64,000 nucleotides of DNA from Plantago major (GCA_026545765.1 JAIFAC010000007.1:1674001-1738000), one strand, 5' to 3'; numbered from the stretch's first letter, positions 38,901-53,137 are shown. Notes: generated by a model not told the origin, from the sequence alone. Made by a program: numbers and translations.

Positions 38901-41900
38901 AGTACAAGGTGTATAGTATTATACATTTCCAAAGTAACCTAGCATAGTAAATTATTATAGCATAGTTAGAAGCTTATCTAAATTTATATACAACAAGGAA
39001 TGATATAGTTTTCCTTACATTGAAACATACTAAGTATTAACATCCCATACTATGTCTTCAGTACCAATTACTATATGTGCTCCCTTATCATCGCGTACTC
39101 TACTTTTAACCTTATCTTTTCTATATAATAATACTAGTTGAAGGAAATACTTTATAGTGCCATAATCTTAGCTCATTAGGTTCTATACTAAGAAATAAAC
39201 TGGGTGTTAGAGTACATGGTTAAGTGTGTTCATAAAAGGTAGGCTAGTACAAGGGTTCTCTCTTAATAAGTTAGCTTTTATACTTATTAAACCAAAGATA
39301 TATTACCTGTAGTTAGAAGTTAGAAGTATATATATAAGAGTTACTACTAGCAAGCAAGTGCTCTAAGAGATATATGAGAGTCTAAGTTAAGTGCAAGGAA
39401 AGATATTATAAAAGCTATACCATACTTAGTCAATGCACCAGTAATAATTAAAAAAAAAGGATAAGATATTTGATGATGATTCTACTTCAAAGTTCTAAGC
39501 TATATACACTTAAAGCACTAGTACTAACCTGTGGATTATCTTGTTATACTATGAGGAAGAAAAGGAAAGGAATGAATGTAGGACTCTAATATTTATGTTG
39601 TAAAAGTCTAGTAAAGTACCTTTCTAAATTTTATAAATTAAGTATAACACGAAGCAATTATTAGTAACGCTCTTAATTGGTATAGTAGAATTCCCAAAGT
39701 TTGTATATTTCTCTCCTTATTGTTCTTAATCTATATGTAGTTTCTCTATTCTCTTCTTTAAACACATCTTTATTTTAGTAACCAAATACTCTACATTGAC
39801 TCTATGCCTAAGTAAACTTGTTTGGTAGATACAAGTACTAATCATTTATAAATATAAAACTAGAGGAAGTTAAAGAGCTAAGGTATACAATCTCATATCA
39901 TAGGTTATAGCTAGTAAGGAAAGTAATACTCGTATAGGGAAAGTAAAAAAAAGGTATTTTGGAAGGTATTCTATAATGAAATAAAGTTAAGGGTATATAG
40001 GAAATATCTACAAAATAGTATAGTACACCAAAGAAAAGAGTGCTTTCATAACAACATTTTTAAGTACTTAGTTAGTAACAACATAAGATACCCATAGCGT
40101 TGAGTAATTTCCATGTATGCTTATATTTTATTGACATACAAGTATCTCTTCTTTACTCTTCTAGTTCTTTAAGCATTTCCCCTAATTAGACTTTATACAC
40201 CACACTAATTATTTATATTAAATCCCTTACATACATTTTTAACTAGAGTTTCCCTTCGATTACAAATATAGGTAGTCTTCACCATTTAGGAAAGAAGTAT
40301 ATGAACCAAAACAAAGTTACTCCGAGCTAAACACAAATAAATACAAAGGGTATATACTCTTTCTTACTATGAGGGATAAATTCTAGTATCTTACCTTAAA
40401 GGCTTTCTATAAGATCTTGGCTAAATACCAATATTGGAATTTCTTTTATAAACACTTCTCCCTATGAACTTTACTCTAGTCCCTTACTAATTATAACAAC
40501 TTATTTATGTGATATGAGCTTGGCGTGGTTTTAAAAGAAAACAAAGACATATAACACAAAATAAGATGGCATGAAAACTAATTCTATTTGGTGAAGAGAA
40601 GGAAATAGGGCTAATCTGACTAGACAAGTATTGAACACAACGCATACTAAATAAAACATAGGGGTATATGGCAAACATGAAGAAATAGAAGTAAACACCT
40701 TACATATAAATATTTCCTTGTAGTTAACTAAGTACTTGTTAAGTAAAATTATACTAGATTCCTATACTAACTAAATACCTTGCTTTCATAAATATAGGTC
40801 TTCCTTTTTTTTTGTTCTCTCCATTTTTCTTTTGATCTTAAACTAAACAGCAAACGTATTCTTTAGGTAGTGTACATTCTTAGTCTTATTAAGGTAGTAT
40901 AGATATAAATAGAATTATAAGTTCACAAGTTATAGAGTATTTCGTAAGGGTAATCCATTCCTTGAGTAAGGATATCAATCACATAATATAACTAAGAGTG
41001 GTACGGTAACATAAGTCTAAACAAATTCTTGGGTATTGGTATATACTCGCTGTAGTACAAAATAAAGTAGAAAAGAGTAGTTACTAAATATAATATTAAT
41101 CTAGATAGAGTAGATTACAGCATAAGTTGTTCTTGTGTAGACTCTATATAGACAAAGATCAATTCTCACACCTAATTATTTATTTATATTTAATAAACGA
41201 AAATAAATGGAAGGGTAATATCCTAGCTAATGTCTTTAATGAATATTAATAATTAGAAGGAAAGAAAGAGAAGAACCTATAACATCCTATGAATTTACTT
41301 AAGATGGAGAAAGGACATAACTATATTTGAACACGTGTACTGAAGTGATAAAGTATACTCTACAGAAAAGTAAATTGATAAGTAAAGGGATATTCTAAAG
41401 CTACTAGTAAGTCATTATCATTATTTATATCATTTAACTATTTTGCCTATGAAAAGTCTATATTGAGTGAATTATGTGTTTTTTACTCTAGCTCTTTCTA
41501 TAATTAAGTTACCTATCCAATATAAGAGAGATGAGGAGGGAATCTAAGAAAGAGAATATAGTTAGGATTATACACATCTTTAGCTTACCTTAGTAAATGG
41601 CAAGTACTTAGCATACAATCATAGTTAAAGGAAACTCCAATACTTACTTCTTTATTTGTATATAATAGTTTTGGAAATATATGAACAATATACCTAAGGT
41701 ACTTCGCTATACTATATAAAAGTAAGGGGTTCAATAATGTGCAAGTAAATTATTAAAGGTATAAAAGACATATAAAAATTCGTAGGTTTTGATGGACTCA
41801 TGTTTGTAGAATCTAGGTATACCAGAGCTATTTTAACCATGTAACCTCTATATTATGGGTAGTTTTTTTTCTTAGTTGCCTTAATTAGTTAATTATTTAT

Positions 41901-44838
41901 ACAAGTATACATGAAATACACCATTCCTCTCTCTTAGATCCTTTAGTTGGTATATACTGTACATTAAAGATTTCACTTTGTAGTATGTTTTATCCCTGCT
42001 ATCTTTCTTTTATCTCCTTAGTAGCGAGTTGTCTTTCTTATACCTATAGCTATATGTTGTGTGCATAAATTAATAATATCTAGTAGCTTGGTTGTTAAAT
42101 AAAATGAAATGAATACTTTGTTGAATACCTCATTGTTGCTGGTAAATACTTTGGTGAATCATATGAAAACGAAGGAAGTGTAGGTACTATAAAAAATACG
42201 ATACTATATTAGCAGGGTTGACAACATAATTTCTAGTAAAAGTATATAATATATTGAAAATAGTTGTCTTACTTAAGTTATACAATATACATGCGTTGCA
42301 CCAAGCAAGATAAGACTCTATTCGATGCTAACAAACTAAGTAGTGTAAGTTATAGAACAAAGATAAAAAAAGTACTACAAAGATATGATGACCTAACAAT
42401 TACCTTTTATTATAAGGGAAAGTGAACACTAAGGAATACTCTATAATTCTAATTATTTATAAGTTAGAGCATAGTAAGGAAAAACAATTAGTAGGGAGAG
42501 TCCTCTTAGTAGGTTGTCTTTATTAGTACAATATATTTCTTCTTCAAAATATTATTTAGGGTAAGTACACGAAGTATAAACTAGTAAGCGTAACTCTATT
42601 TATTTGATATCCATCTCTCTTTGAACAAGTACTACAAGTTTACATGATAATGCCTTAGAATACCTAAATAGATAATCCTTGGTGTTGTTGGGTCTTTCTA
42701 ACTACTTTATTACCTAGGATCAGGAGAAAGCGAAGGTACTATAAATTATTAGACTATATTTGATATATTTCTTTATACATAACTTAAAGGTAAACGTATA
42801 TTATTCCTTACATAATTGGCATGGTTGGAATATCTACCTTAAAGAGACTTACCAGAACTAAGTGGCATCGATGATAACTTTCTTCTAGCTTAAGTTACTT
42901 ACCTAAATTATTATGCTTTGACTAAGAATGATTACTTGTAGGTGTACGTAAATAGATAATTAAAATAAAGGGAGAAATACTTACTTATAGAATAAATTGG
43001 TTGTGTAGTATACCCTTCTCAGTAGCCTTTGTTCGTGGTTCATAGAATTCTAATACCTCTATGCACTTTACCTTTCTTTCTTACCTAGTTTATCTTTATT
43101 TGATAGAATTTATTTTGGTACTTCACCCAGTATAGTTCTATTTTGAAGGTAACCTGTTTAGTAATTTTAGTAATACTCCATTATTGTATCTAAGGAATTA
43201 TAGAAGCGTGTTAAATTAAAAATACTTTAAGTAGTAAGGAATGCCCTATACTATAACCTTTGACAATATACGTCACAGAATTTTAGTTTAGTTTATAGAG
43301 TAAAGGAAGTAAGTACAATAAGGTAGATGGACTAGGATTATATACTTTAAGTGAAGAGAAATACTTAGTCATGTCATCAAAACAAATTAGAACGGTGTAG
43401 GGGAAGTAATTATTATATAAATAATAAGGTTTTAAATAAAATACTCTATAGTGAAGTAATAACTCTATTTAAGGACTACATAATTGTAGATGTTAAGAAA
43501 TCAAAGTATTATTATTACCCAAGTACAGGAAAGACTCACCATTTAGAGTATATAGATAAGAGCACAAAGACAAAAACATAGCAAAAACATCGTAAGAGAC
43601 TAAACAAGTTCACATTATTATATACATCATGCCGAAGAGAGAAATACCCCCATTCTTGCTTTTATTAGAGTATTACTTAAGGCAGGGATAAATAAACCCT
43701 CGTTATAGAACACTTAGTTAGGATAGGACATAGTAGTACCAAATATACATCACTTAGGTGGATCACTACTAAATAACTTAATGATATAAAATAATTAAAT
43801 CTTGTTAATCTCAAATAAATGTAAAATCCAATCATAGACGTGAATATGACATCTTTTTCATATACAATTTATATTAAAATAGCACATGGTATAAGGACAA
43901 GATTACAAGGTATAAAATAGAGAATATAGTTGATAGAGGCAGTCATGTTTCATTAACTTACATTACTAGAGTAAAGGGCAAGGTACGCTATCCTACATAA
44001 AGTATCTATTGGAGAAATCATTGCTTGGGGAAAGGTAAGACAACACAGATCCATTCTTACTAGGTTTTGTTAATACACCCTAAAGTAGAGGAACTATAAA
44101 ATATAAAGGAAGAGTCTCCATGTAACTACTAAACTAAGGCCATACTAGAATCTTGTGACCTAAGACGAAAGCTTATCCATGATATTTGCCTAATATAAGG
44201 AAGCTTTGTGTATTCTTAGAAATTAGATAATAAATAATACTATAATAAAAAAATATAGGACATATAATATGAGGGACTATACCTTAGGATACTTAGGCTT
44301 TACCCTACCATTCTTTTTGGACTCTATACTTTATAATTCTATCCCCGTACAATATTTGGTTTACTTAATTAAGAAGGACGCAGTAATATATAATATATAT
44401 ATTTCATAGCTAATTAATAAAAGTAAAGATTTGAGAGAGAAACACGAGATAACATAACATACAAGATTGCATACATTTTAGGTTACATGAATATACTTAC
44501 CGTAGATAGGAAAGACTATAACTTAGCCTAATTAAATACACCATACCCCTTTTAATTCTTTGGACTCCTATACCCTGTTGCATATTTTTCAGTAGTGTAG
44601 TGAAGGTGAAGCTACTATATTTGGTATTTCTTGACACATAATTTATAGATAAAAGTATACAATCCCCGAATACAACATATATGATAATTCATTGCTTTTA
44701 GTAGAATTAGTTATACACAATAATACACCATGATAGTAATTACCGGAACTTAAAGATTCATATAATTAGTTCATCCTTTCTTTTATAAGCTTGTACACAA
44801 AGATTTATATTTACCGTGTGCTCTTAGTACTATTCCCA

Positions 44839-44873
44839 ATAATTATATAAATAATTATATAATAATTATATAT
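44839..44873. repeat. three near-tandem copies of ATAATTATAT
   Basis: The 10-mer occurs at 44839-44848, 44851-44860 and 44862-44871, at periods of 12 and 11. It lies 24 bp before another tandem duplication (44897-44920). Confidence 0.85.
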
Positions 44874-44896
44874 CCTAAAGAGAAGCTTACCTCCCT

Positions 44897-44920
44897 TCTT
44901 ATCTTATATCTTATCTTATA
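44897..44920. repeat. 12-bp perfect tandem duplication
   Basis: TCTTATCTTATA is present twice without interruption. Confidence 0.9.
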
Positions 44921-46075
44921 GAATAAATCCCACATGAAATGCCCTAACTATTATTTTCGTATACTTCGACTTCAAAACTATTACTTAGTGTACCTAGATT
45001 ACTTAAATTATTATACTCAAACATAGGTTGTTCTTGGAAATGAAGACATTGGTGCTATATTTATTTCATGATGACTTAACTCTTTTTTTTAGATGATGTG
45101 TATATTGTTGGGTAGGACCTCTTATAATTAACTTTAAAAAAGGCAGCAAATAAATAACAAGGATAGAAATAATCCATTTATTAGAGGACAATGTAGATCC
45201 AAGTGTTCATAGTTTAATGAAAGAACCTTATAGTGAGTTATCCTTTTATGCCCTTCATATCTTGTTTACTAGAAAGTTCTAGCTTATAGGATAGATACCC
45301 TTATTAATAAGTAATGAGTCTTCTCCCTTATCTAACTTAACTTAAAGAGTGGGCACTTCTCATAGTAAAATCATTAAATAGGAAAGTACTCCCTTATGCA
45401 TTTTATTCCTTAGTTGTTGGGTTTGAAATACTACTCGTTGTAGGAACGTATAATCACTAGTAAAAGTACTATATGAAAAATAGATTATTTGGTTCATAGG
45501 TATATGGCTTTGGGAATACATATCTTATTAGGAACAAGTAATCACTAGATAATAGAACGCTACATCTAAAAATACTATACTTAAGTACTATCCATATAAT
45601 ATTTCTTAGGTGCTTTGCCTCTTACTTTCTTACTTTTAATAAATATATTTGTTGTATAGTTGAAGAATACTCCTTTATTTCAAGGTTGTTCCTAAGCCCA
45701 TACTAAATACCTAGTTAAAGATTACCCAAATGCTATAGTCTTCTATTATTCTTACAACTATTTTATTCTTGGAGAAGCTACTTATTAATACTATATTTTC
45801 TATATTTTATTATAAATTTATACCTATTTTGTTATGTGAACATTATCCTGTACCTGTTGGAGTTAACCCTAAGTAAGATATCATTGACATAAGAACTTAG
45901 TAGAGACGATGCAAATATATTTATATTATCTTTGGCATTTGGCATATAACATTTATTTTGTCCTAGTAAACTATAGTAGATAACTTAGGTAAGAAATAAT
46001 GAGTCCTCTGTATACTTTAGCATGTTTCATTGTATACCTATCAAAGGAGTAAGCACGCCTAGTAAATGTAATAAC

Positions 46076-46102
46076 TTCTTTAAATAGATTCTTTAAATAG
46101 AT
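46076..46102. repeat. 13-bp perfect tandem duplication
   Basis: TCTTTAAATAGAT is present twice, with one further matching base (T) on the left. Confidence 0.92.
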
Positions 46103-47266
46103 CATGTCTTCTCTCCTTAGTCCTATAAGAAAATTATAGTATACACATAAACAAGCAAGTACACTGTCTTTACCAAGCTTATTTAAAAATTCAAGTGTAA
46201 GGGTGTTCTCTAATATAAGTACTCCAAGTAATACATTCTACCTAATTAAGTCTTAAGCTGTCTTTCCTAAGTACTATGCTTTTTTTATACATGCTAAATA
46301 ATAATTTTATCTTAGAAGGGAAATACAACTATACACCAAAATAAATAGGATAAGAGGGATGTAGGATTATTAAGGATTTAAGTAAACAAATGTACTAAGT
46401 AATAAAGATAAGAACATGCTTTGGAATATCAATCATTAAGTATAGGATTAAGATAGTCTTCTAAGTAAGTTAAGTAATAAGTCTTGTACAAATCTAGTAA
46501 GGAAGGCATAATACACCATACATCGTCAAGTTTAGGTGAGCCTTTCAAGTCATACTCAAATCTTAATGCACTTACTATAAGAAATATTCTATTTTGTTAG
46601 AGCTAGTATGTAATAACTCTCTTCTTTACTTAGTAGTTTCATAGTAACAAAGTAACCCCTAGTACATGTATCTCCTCTCTAATCTTATTCTCTAGTACAC
46701 TAATACAAGAGTTTCTAAGTATGAACATGCGTAAGTATAAAAACATGATAGAATTATTCCAAGTATAGGTATTTTAACAAGATTTAATAATGAATAGATA
46801 TTAAAAGATAAAAATGGAAACGTGATAAGTAACCTTTATTTATGTTAGGATTGTTTATGACTTGACCAAGTAAGTAAATGAGAATACTACTAATATATAC
46901 CCTAAGCTAGCATATACAGATAATTGTCTTTGACTAGCACAATGCCTTAAACTATATGATGACTACCAAGTACCATATAACACCTTAAGTACATAAATAG
47001 ATTTTATAAAAACTACCATATATAGATTTTCTTTGTTTAATTCTTTATTTAGGTACTTATAAGTTACTATCTTCCTAGAAGTGTAAGGCGTGTTTCTTAT
47101 CTATCTATAATATATTATATGTTTCCTAGTATTTGTAGTATAAAGCCCAAAGTAACTTTTTGATTATCACAAGTTAGATGAAGAGAACTCATGAAAAGAG
47201 TAGTGCGTCTTATTAAGAACATGAATGTGTACTAAGGGAGGTATATGAAATCTTATAGGTCTTATA

Positions 47267-47283
47267 ATATATATATATATATA
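47267..47283. repeat. (AT)8.5 microsatellite
   Basis: A perfect alternating AT run of 17 bases in the large state B block. Confidence 0.9.
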
Positions 47284-48421
47284 GGTAAATAATTTGTTGG
47301 TGTACTCATAGCTTCTTAGTTGTATTATTATAATAGATAAGTATATTTCTTTAGTGATGACTCTTTTATATAGTTCTTGCTTATGTTCTATATGGTGTAT
47401 GCATTCCAGTATTATTATTATGTTTCTCTCTTTATTTACGTAGCTTATATTTATACTATTCCAAGACTATGAGGTACTTTGTGTATAGTAGAAGACAAAA
47501 GAAAGCGAGATTACCCTAAAATAACTATAAACGGACTTACGTAATGACACCTAATTTTTTCATATTTAAATGAAAATTAATGCATCTCTAATTCCATAAT
47601 AACAATTCGCAAGGTTAGCTATACCAACAAAGTATAATGAAAGTAAGTGATCACTAACAAATGTACCAAATTATCCACTATAAATATAAAGAAGTACGTG
47701 ATTTATAAAGGTATTTAACTTAAGAGAGGAGATAAGAAAGAGGTGAACGACAACTCAAGGATATGAGTCATAGTGATAGTAAATATTTTAAGTCATTAAT
47801 TTAGGAAGAGATGTGAGAAAGCTATAAAAATCTATTTAGTCCTTTATACCAGAGATTAGGTTATTTAGTAGTTACAGTATTGATTGGATTAGATCAAGTA
47901 TACTTTTTGTTAGATATTTCTATGCTAGCTTATATTATAATATTGTGTAGTATTGAGATATTTTCCGTCAACCCTTCATATGTCTTTATAATTCTAAAAG
48001 ATAACCATCTTCCCCTTCTAGCTTAACCTTTCTTAGTATTACTCGATGTTGGCTTGTATGTAGTATTTCTTCTATGATATTCTTTCACCCTTTGTTTCTT
48101 ATACTCTACTAACTATATTTCTAAAATAAATCCTTAAAGGCCTTACCAGTAAATGAATGACATCATCTAGATCAAAAATAGTATACTTCCCTTACACCTT
48201 AGTATTAGCTAACCCTATTCGTAAATATAGATTAAACAGTTGTGGGTCTATAAAAAGAAAAGGGAGAAGTAGGAAACACCCTAGTTTATAAAAGCTCTTT
48301 ATATAAGTTAGTACATAAGAAGCTAAGCACACTTATATAATCTTTTATCCTTTAAGTGGATACCTTTACTATATTACTTTGCCTTATAATTGATATTTCC
48401 TTCTATATATAGTAGGCATAC

Positions 48422-48439
48422 AATTTATAATTTATAATT
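48422..48439. repeat. 7-bp tandem repeat, 2.6 copies
   Basis: AATTTAT is repeated twice, followed by AATT. Confidence 0.85.
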
Positions 48440-48652
48440 CCTAGCATCTTATAGATTAGCATTTAATACTTGTGGTAGCTTATACACTCTTTATTTTGTA
48501 TAGTAGTAACTTGGTAATCCCTTACCCCCTTGGTTTGATTTTTTAGTACATGTTACTCCTAGACTCTTTTATTCTTTTATTTTATTATTTAGGTGTAATA
48601 TAATAAAGAAAGCATAATAGTAATAAAATAGAGTAAGTGTTGTATCTAAAAA

Positions 48653-48660
<8 letters not shown>

Positions 48661-48692
<32 letters not shown>
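48661..48692. repeat. (TA)16 microsatellite
   Basis: A perfect dinucleotide run of 32 bases, the longest simple repeat in the window. It lies in state B DNA just after a short CATATAA lead-in. Confidence 0.95.
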
Positions 48693-48694
<2 letters not shown>

Positions 48695-51644
48695 AAGAAA
48701 TCAAATCAATGTAAGAACTCCAAAGAGGAATTAGAAGAAAACATAAGAATCTATAAGCTTTCCATTTTACTTGTTCTAAGTCTAAAGCATGTTCTATTTG
48801 TGTATAACCTCTAATCTTAGTTATTTTTTGTTGTTTCCCTTAATAACAACTATGTTGGTAGCGGTAGATACTGTTGTGAAATCTTATATGGGAAATCACT
48901 AGTATAGTAAATACTTATGATACTTAGTACAATATTATATAAAGTAACTTGTAGTATAGAGTATAGAAATTAATATAAATGGATAGATGATCTTGTACCA
49001 AATAAATAGGATTATCCTACATGTGTTTTAGTAGAAATTCAAATAAAGGTGGTTATTTAATTAAAGGTATTACTTGCTAGCTTTGTGTTACTAATATAGA
49101 ATCAAAAAGAAAATAAAATAGGTAAGAAGTATAGAGTACAACAATTAAAGAGCATACACAACATATAGCTTTGGAAGGAAAAGGAAGCACTATAGTTTGA
49201 AAGGAACATACCTTACTTGATTCAGTAAATCACTTATTAAAATTAGAAGCTAGCTCTACGGAAACATAATCTAATTTTTTATATACAGCGAATACACCCC
49301 ATATTGGTTACTCACTATGTAAGAATTGGTTAAAGAAAGAGTCTTCCAAAAACTACCGCTTGACGTTGTAAAGATGATTTAGCAGATTGAAAAATAACAA
49401 GAACAAGTAGGATACACAACACCACGTAATTAATTGACTGACTTCTATCGGGTTATATCGTATATTAAGAAGGATTGATGTAACGTTATTGGACTAAAAT
49501 AAAATACCCGAGTTCTTTTAGTGATCTTCTCATTCTAACTCTACTCTTCGAATTACTTGAACGAATATTATATTAAAAATTCTTTTGCGCTGTACTCCCA
49601 ACTATATACAAAAAATAAGGAATACAATTTTTATTTATCATCCTTTACTTTTCATACATAGTAGTGTACTACGCCGGCTCGCCTCTTAGTTTAGTACCAT
49701 AATTTATTATATTATTTCATTTGCATTGTGTTCTAATTACTAACTTTCCTAACTCACGAAAAGAAAGAAGGAGTGCCTTAGTAAGTACACTTACGATAGA
49801 TAATATGACTAAAAATGACGATCTTTTGTCTTCGCTACGTGTACATAATAAACGGAAAACAAATTACCTACCTTGGGTGGAATTCTAAGGATAAGGATAC
49901 GAAATGATGAGCGATTGCCGTAATTATTTTAGCAATGTATCTTAACCAAAACGAAGTAAACCGGCAAGGAAGAGAAGAGATCTATAAATAATACTATAAT
50001 ATCCCGAAGCATCAAATTATAAACTTAGTAAAACAAGGGTATATTCCTTATTATCCCAGTAAACGAAAACCTCTGAAAAAGTTGTGCCTTGATGCATGAC
50101 CTATACCTCCAAGTTTTATTGATGAATTTGGTGAATTACGAAGATAGACTAGAAAATAATATAGAATGTGTACTACAGAAGCATACCTTAATTAGAGGAC
50201 AAAGATAAATCAGATGATTCTTGTTAAGGACTATGCCTTAAGTATTGTTGGCTGGCATATTGGTGATAAATATGTGGATCCCTTTTATACTTCTTCTGAA
50301 GGTAAAATATTCTTTTTCCGTACTTAGGAGATCTTAACTAGAAGCATTTCTGAATCTATTGTTGGCGCGAAGAAGCAAAGTCCGAAGATTGGAAATAAAA
50401 AGGTTTAAATCTCAGCATTGTGAATTTTCAAGAAAGGAATTCAGTTCTACCTTGCCCATAATCTGACGTTTGGTATGGATCTACTGTCCTCTCTCCTGTA
50501 AACTTACCCTAATATCTCTTTACTAACTGTACAAAATGTGGTTCTATTCACCAAGCTAAAACAAAGATCTAACTTAATTTTCAAATAGGGGAGGACATAT
50601 ATTATATAATAAAATTAGACAAGCATTTACTAAGGCAAGAAACGAGATACGGGATATAGGAGAAATGTATATTTTATTCTGTGTTTGTTTTTCTTAAATT
50701 TAATTCGTTCTTCATTTATTTTATTTAGATCTGAAAGTGTCTTATCATCGATAGCCTCCAAAGTCCAAAGTTTAAGTTGAGTTAAGGGGTGCAAAAAAGA
50801 TAGCAGCGGTACAAAAAAGATTGATTTCCTCTTAATTCAGATCAGATATACTTACTCTTATCTTATCCTATTTTTATATTTCGATTACAATAATTACACG
50901 GTATGTTCTTTTACCCTGCGCATAGAATTAGATAGAAGGAACTAATAAAAGGGGGAAGAAGTATCGTCTTACAAACAAGGAACTGGTAGCAGAAATTACA
51001 CCTTACTAGAGAAAACAAAATACCGAAATCATTGCACCAACCAAGCTTTATTTAGAATAAGAAAATCTACGACCTTTACTTCCTAGCTTAATGTATTTTT
51101 ACTTAGTCCTCTTGCATAGCATTTCCCATACCAATAAAATACAAAGGCAAAGAAAAGCTCTATAGATAGAATATATTCCAAGCTGTTAAGGAATGAATTA
51201 GGAAGAGGAATCAAAGACAACTAACAGCGAGTGAATTCATACTATTCATGTGTTCTCTAGCTCTATTATTATCTAATCCTTCCTATAACCCTATAACACA
51301 AAGGACTCTCTCTAAAATACCATTAATATGTATATCCCCCATATAACACTTCTAAACTTTTAAGACTAAACACTTATTACAAAAAGCAATACCACTATAC
51401 AAAATAAGACAACTAGTAGATAGATTTATTGGACATAGTAAGTAGCCGGTATATACTGAAAAAGCTAATATAACTACTCATTAACTATTACTCCTCTAAC
51501 TCTTACTAACTATAAACATACTAATAATACTAATAAGAATGGGAAGAATCGAACAAACTTTCCCACTTTTACACTTTTCTGCATTTTCCAGTTACACTTT
51601 CCAAAAAATTCCATGCCAGGGGAGATGCTGCCCTTTGTATATTA

Positions 51645-51668
51645 CTCTCTCTATATATATATATATAT
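51645..51668. repeat. compound (CT)n(AT)n microsatellite
   Basis: About four CT units run directly into about eight TA units. It lies in state A DNA just after the small B-like patch. Confidence 0.9.
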
Positions 51669-51925
51669 TCTATTCGATTTGTGAGAAATCATCTATTTCA
51701 CTATTCCCGAACCCTTGCCTAAGATGACCGATTTAAATAATAATATAGTAGTGAGTGTCGTCTTCGTGATCCACAAATTTTATCATCCAAGTTAAGAACA
51801 TTAACTGATTAGGTGTAGGTATTAATTAAACAAAACAGGTCGCCAACAATTATTCTTTCCCTTTAGGTTGGTTTTCTAGTATAAATATTTTATAGATCGA
51901 AATAGTTGTTATTACAGCCTTCTAA

Positions 51926-51951
51926 GTATTAAAGTAAGGTATTAAAGTAAG
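51926..51951. repeat. 13-bp perfect tandem duplication
   Basis: GTATTAAAGTAAG is present twice without interruption, in state A DNA. Confidence 0.92.
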
Positions 51952-52525
51952 ACGTATGCTTCCAAGCTAAGAAAGAATTTCCGAAAGTAAAAAGAGATCT
52001 TTTTTGCTTGCCTTGATTATAACAACATACCCCTTAAATCTCTCCCTTTCTTCATTTTATCATATTAGCTGGAAAAACGGAGATTCATGAACTCGAGCTT
52101 AACATACTGAATGTACTTAACAGTAAACACAGACGTAGGTTCCTCCTTTTACTATATCTCAAAACATACTACACTATGAAATAAAACAGACGCTTTTCTA
52201 AGGTTTTTGAAGGTTTATATGCTTGCTTTGTTGAAATAGACGTCATCCCTCTATTTAATTATTCCTTGCTAGGATGACCAAAATTTCATATCTGTTTATG
52301 ATTTCTACTTTTACTTTTCCAATACAACAAGCTTTCTTACTTTACATAATTAAACTTACATAATATTCCAGAAATTTGCCAAAACTATTACAACAAGCCC
52401 AGTTTGATTGTATATGTTTCTAAAAAGCTCTGTCTTAGTACCTACATCTGACTTGACTTATTCGAGGACTTGGAAAATACAAAGTTCCTAAAGGTTCCTC
52501 TATGAGTATGGATACACGAAAAAAC

Positions 52526-52545
52526 AGGTTTACAATTGTAAACCT
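52526..52545. repeat. perfect 20-bp palindrome
   Basis: AGGTTTACAATTGTAAACCT reads the same on both strands with no central spacer. The symmetry stops at both ends (C on the left, T on the right). By hand estimate about 0.2 such perfect palindromes are expected in 64 kb of this composition. It could be a dimeric protein-binding site, a cruciform-prone element or a rare chance event. Confidence 0.9.
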
Positions 52546-53137
52546 TCTTTTACCCAATACCTCAAAAGCTAAAGCCTGGTCATTGTCATTTAAGTAAGAT
52601 TTAATATGCCCACTACTTCTGAGAATCCGAATTTCTGCCCACTTGTATGTAGGGGTGGCTTCTAATTTGTATTGTAAATGAGGTCGAACCCAGAAAAGAA
52701 GAGGAATTCCGTATTTGTTCTTGTACTAAGAACTAAATATAGAAGAAATCTGAACGACATTGACGTTGTATAAAATGTCTAAAGTTAAGGCTTGTTTATG
52801 AGAGTACACCTCTAAACAAACAAAAACAAAAAAGAAATCCAAGGCTGCAGTATCTGCTGTTTTAGTTATATTATATACCTAATTACCGAGAAGTTCCCTG
52901 GGGTGTTTAGTTTCCTAGATATAGCTTTGATTGGTCTTTACTACGTCCATTTTTTTACCAATAATAAAAATAAAATAACTCGCATAGTTTTCTATTAATA
53001 ATCCTGGGAGAGTCAGTATTATAGACGTGGATATAGAAGAACATTCTGGATAGAGCATAGAAGGGAGGCACTTTATACTTTATAATGTATAAACGAAAAG
53101 TATAAGAACTTAACAGCCTATAAAATAAGATTCTATA

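Larger units (their letters stand above)
26301..49240. other. 23-kb uninterrupted state B block
   Basis: This is the longest homogeneous block. The hand count for 45001-46680 is 6 CpG in 1,680 bp. For 35581-35880, TpA/ApT is 50/37, (CpA+TpG)/(ApC+GpT) is 27/35, and there are 2 CpG. No open frame exceeds 75 codons and no RNA gene or transposon domain is recognisable. It contains AT microsatellites, several 11-14 bp tandem duplications, the palindrome at 35926-35945, three ACACGTGT sites and one TTGCACCA. Inference: many old repeat copies eroded by C-to-T mutation, centromere-like. Confidence 0.55.

Noticed and set aside
52640-52720. Minus-strand T-arm-like word CTGGGTTCGACCTC
   Set aside because: The flanking bases do not form a five-pair T stem, and no acceptor or anticodon arm is present, so it is not a tRNA.
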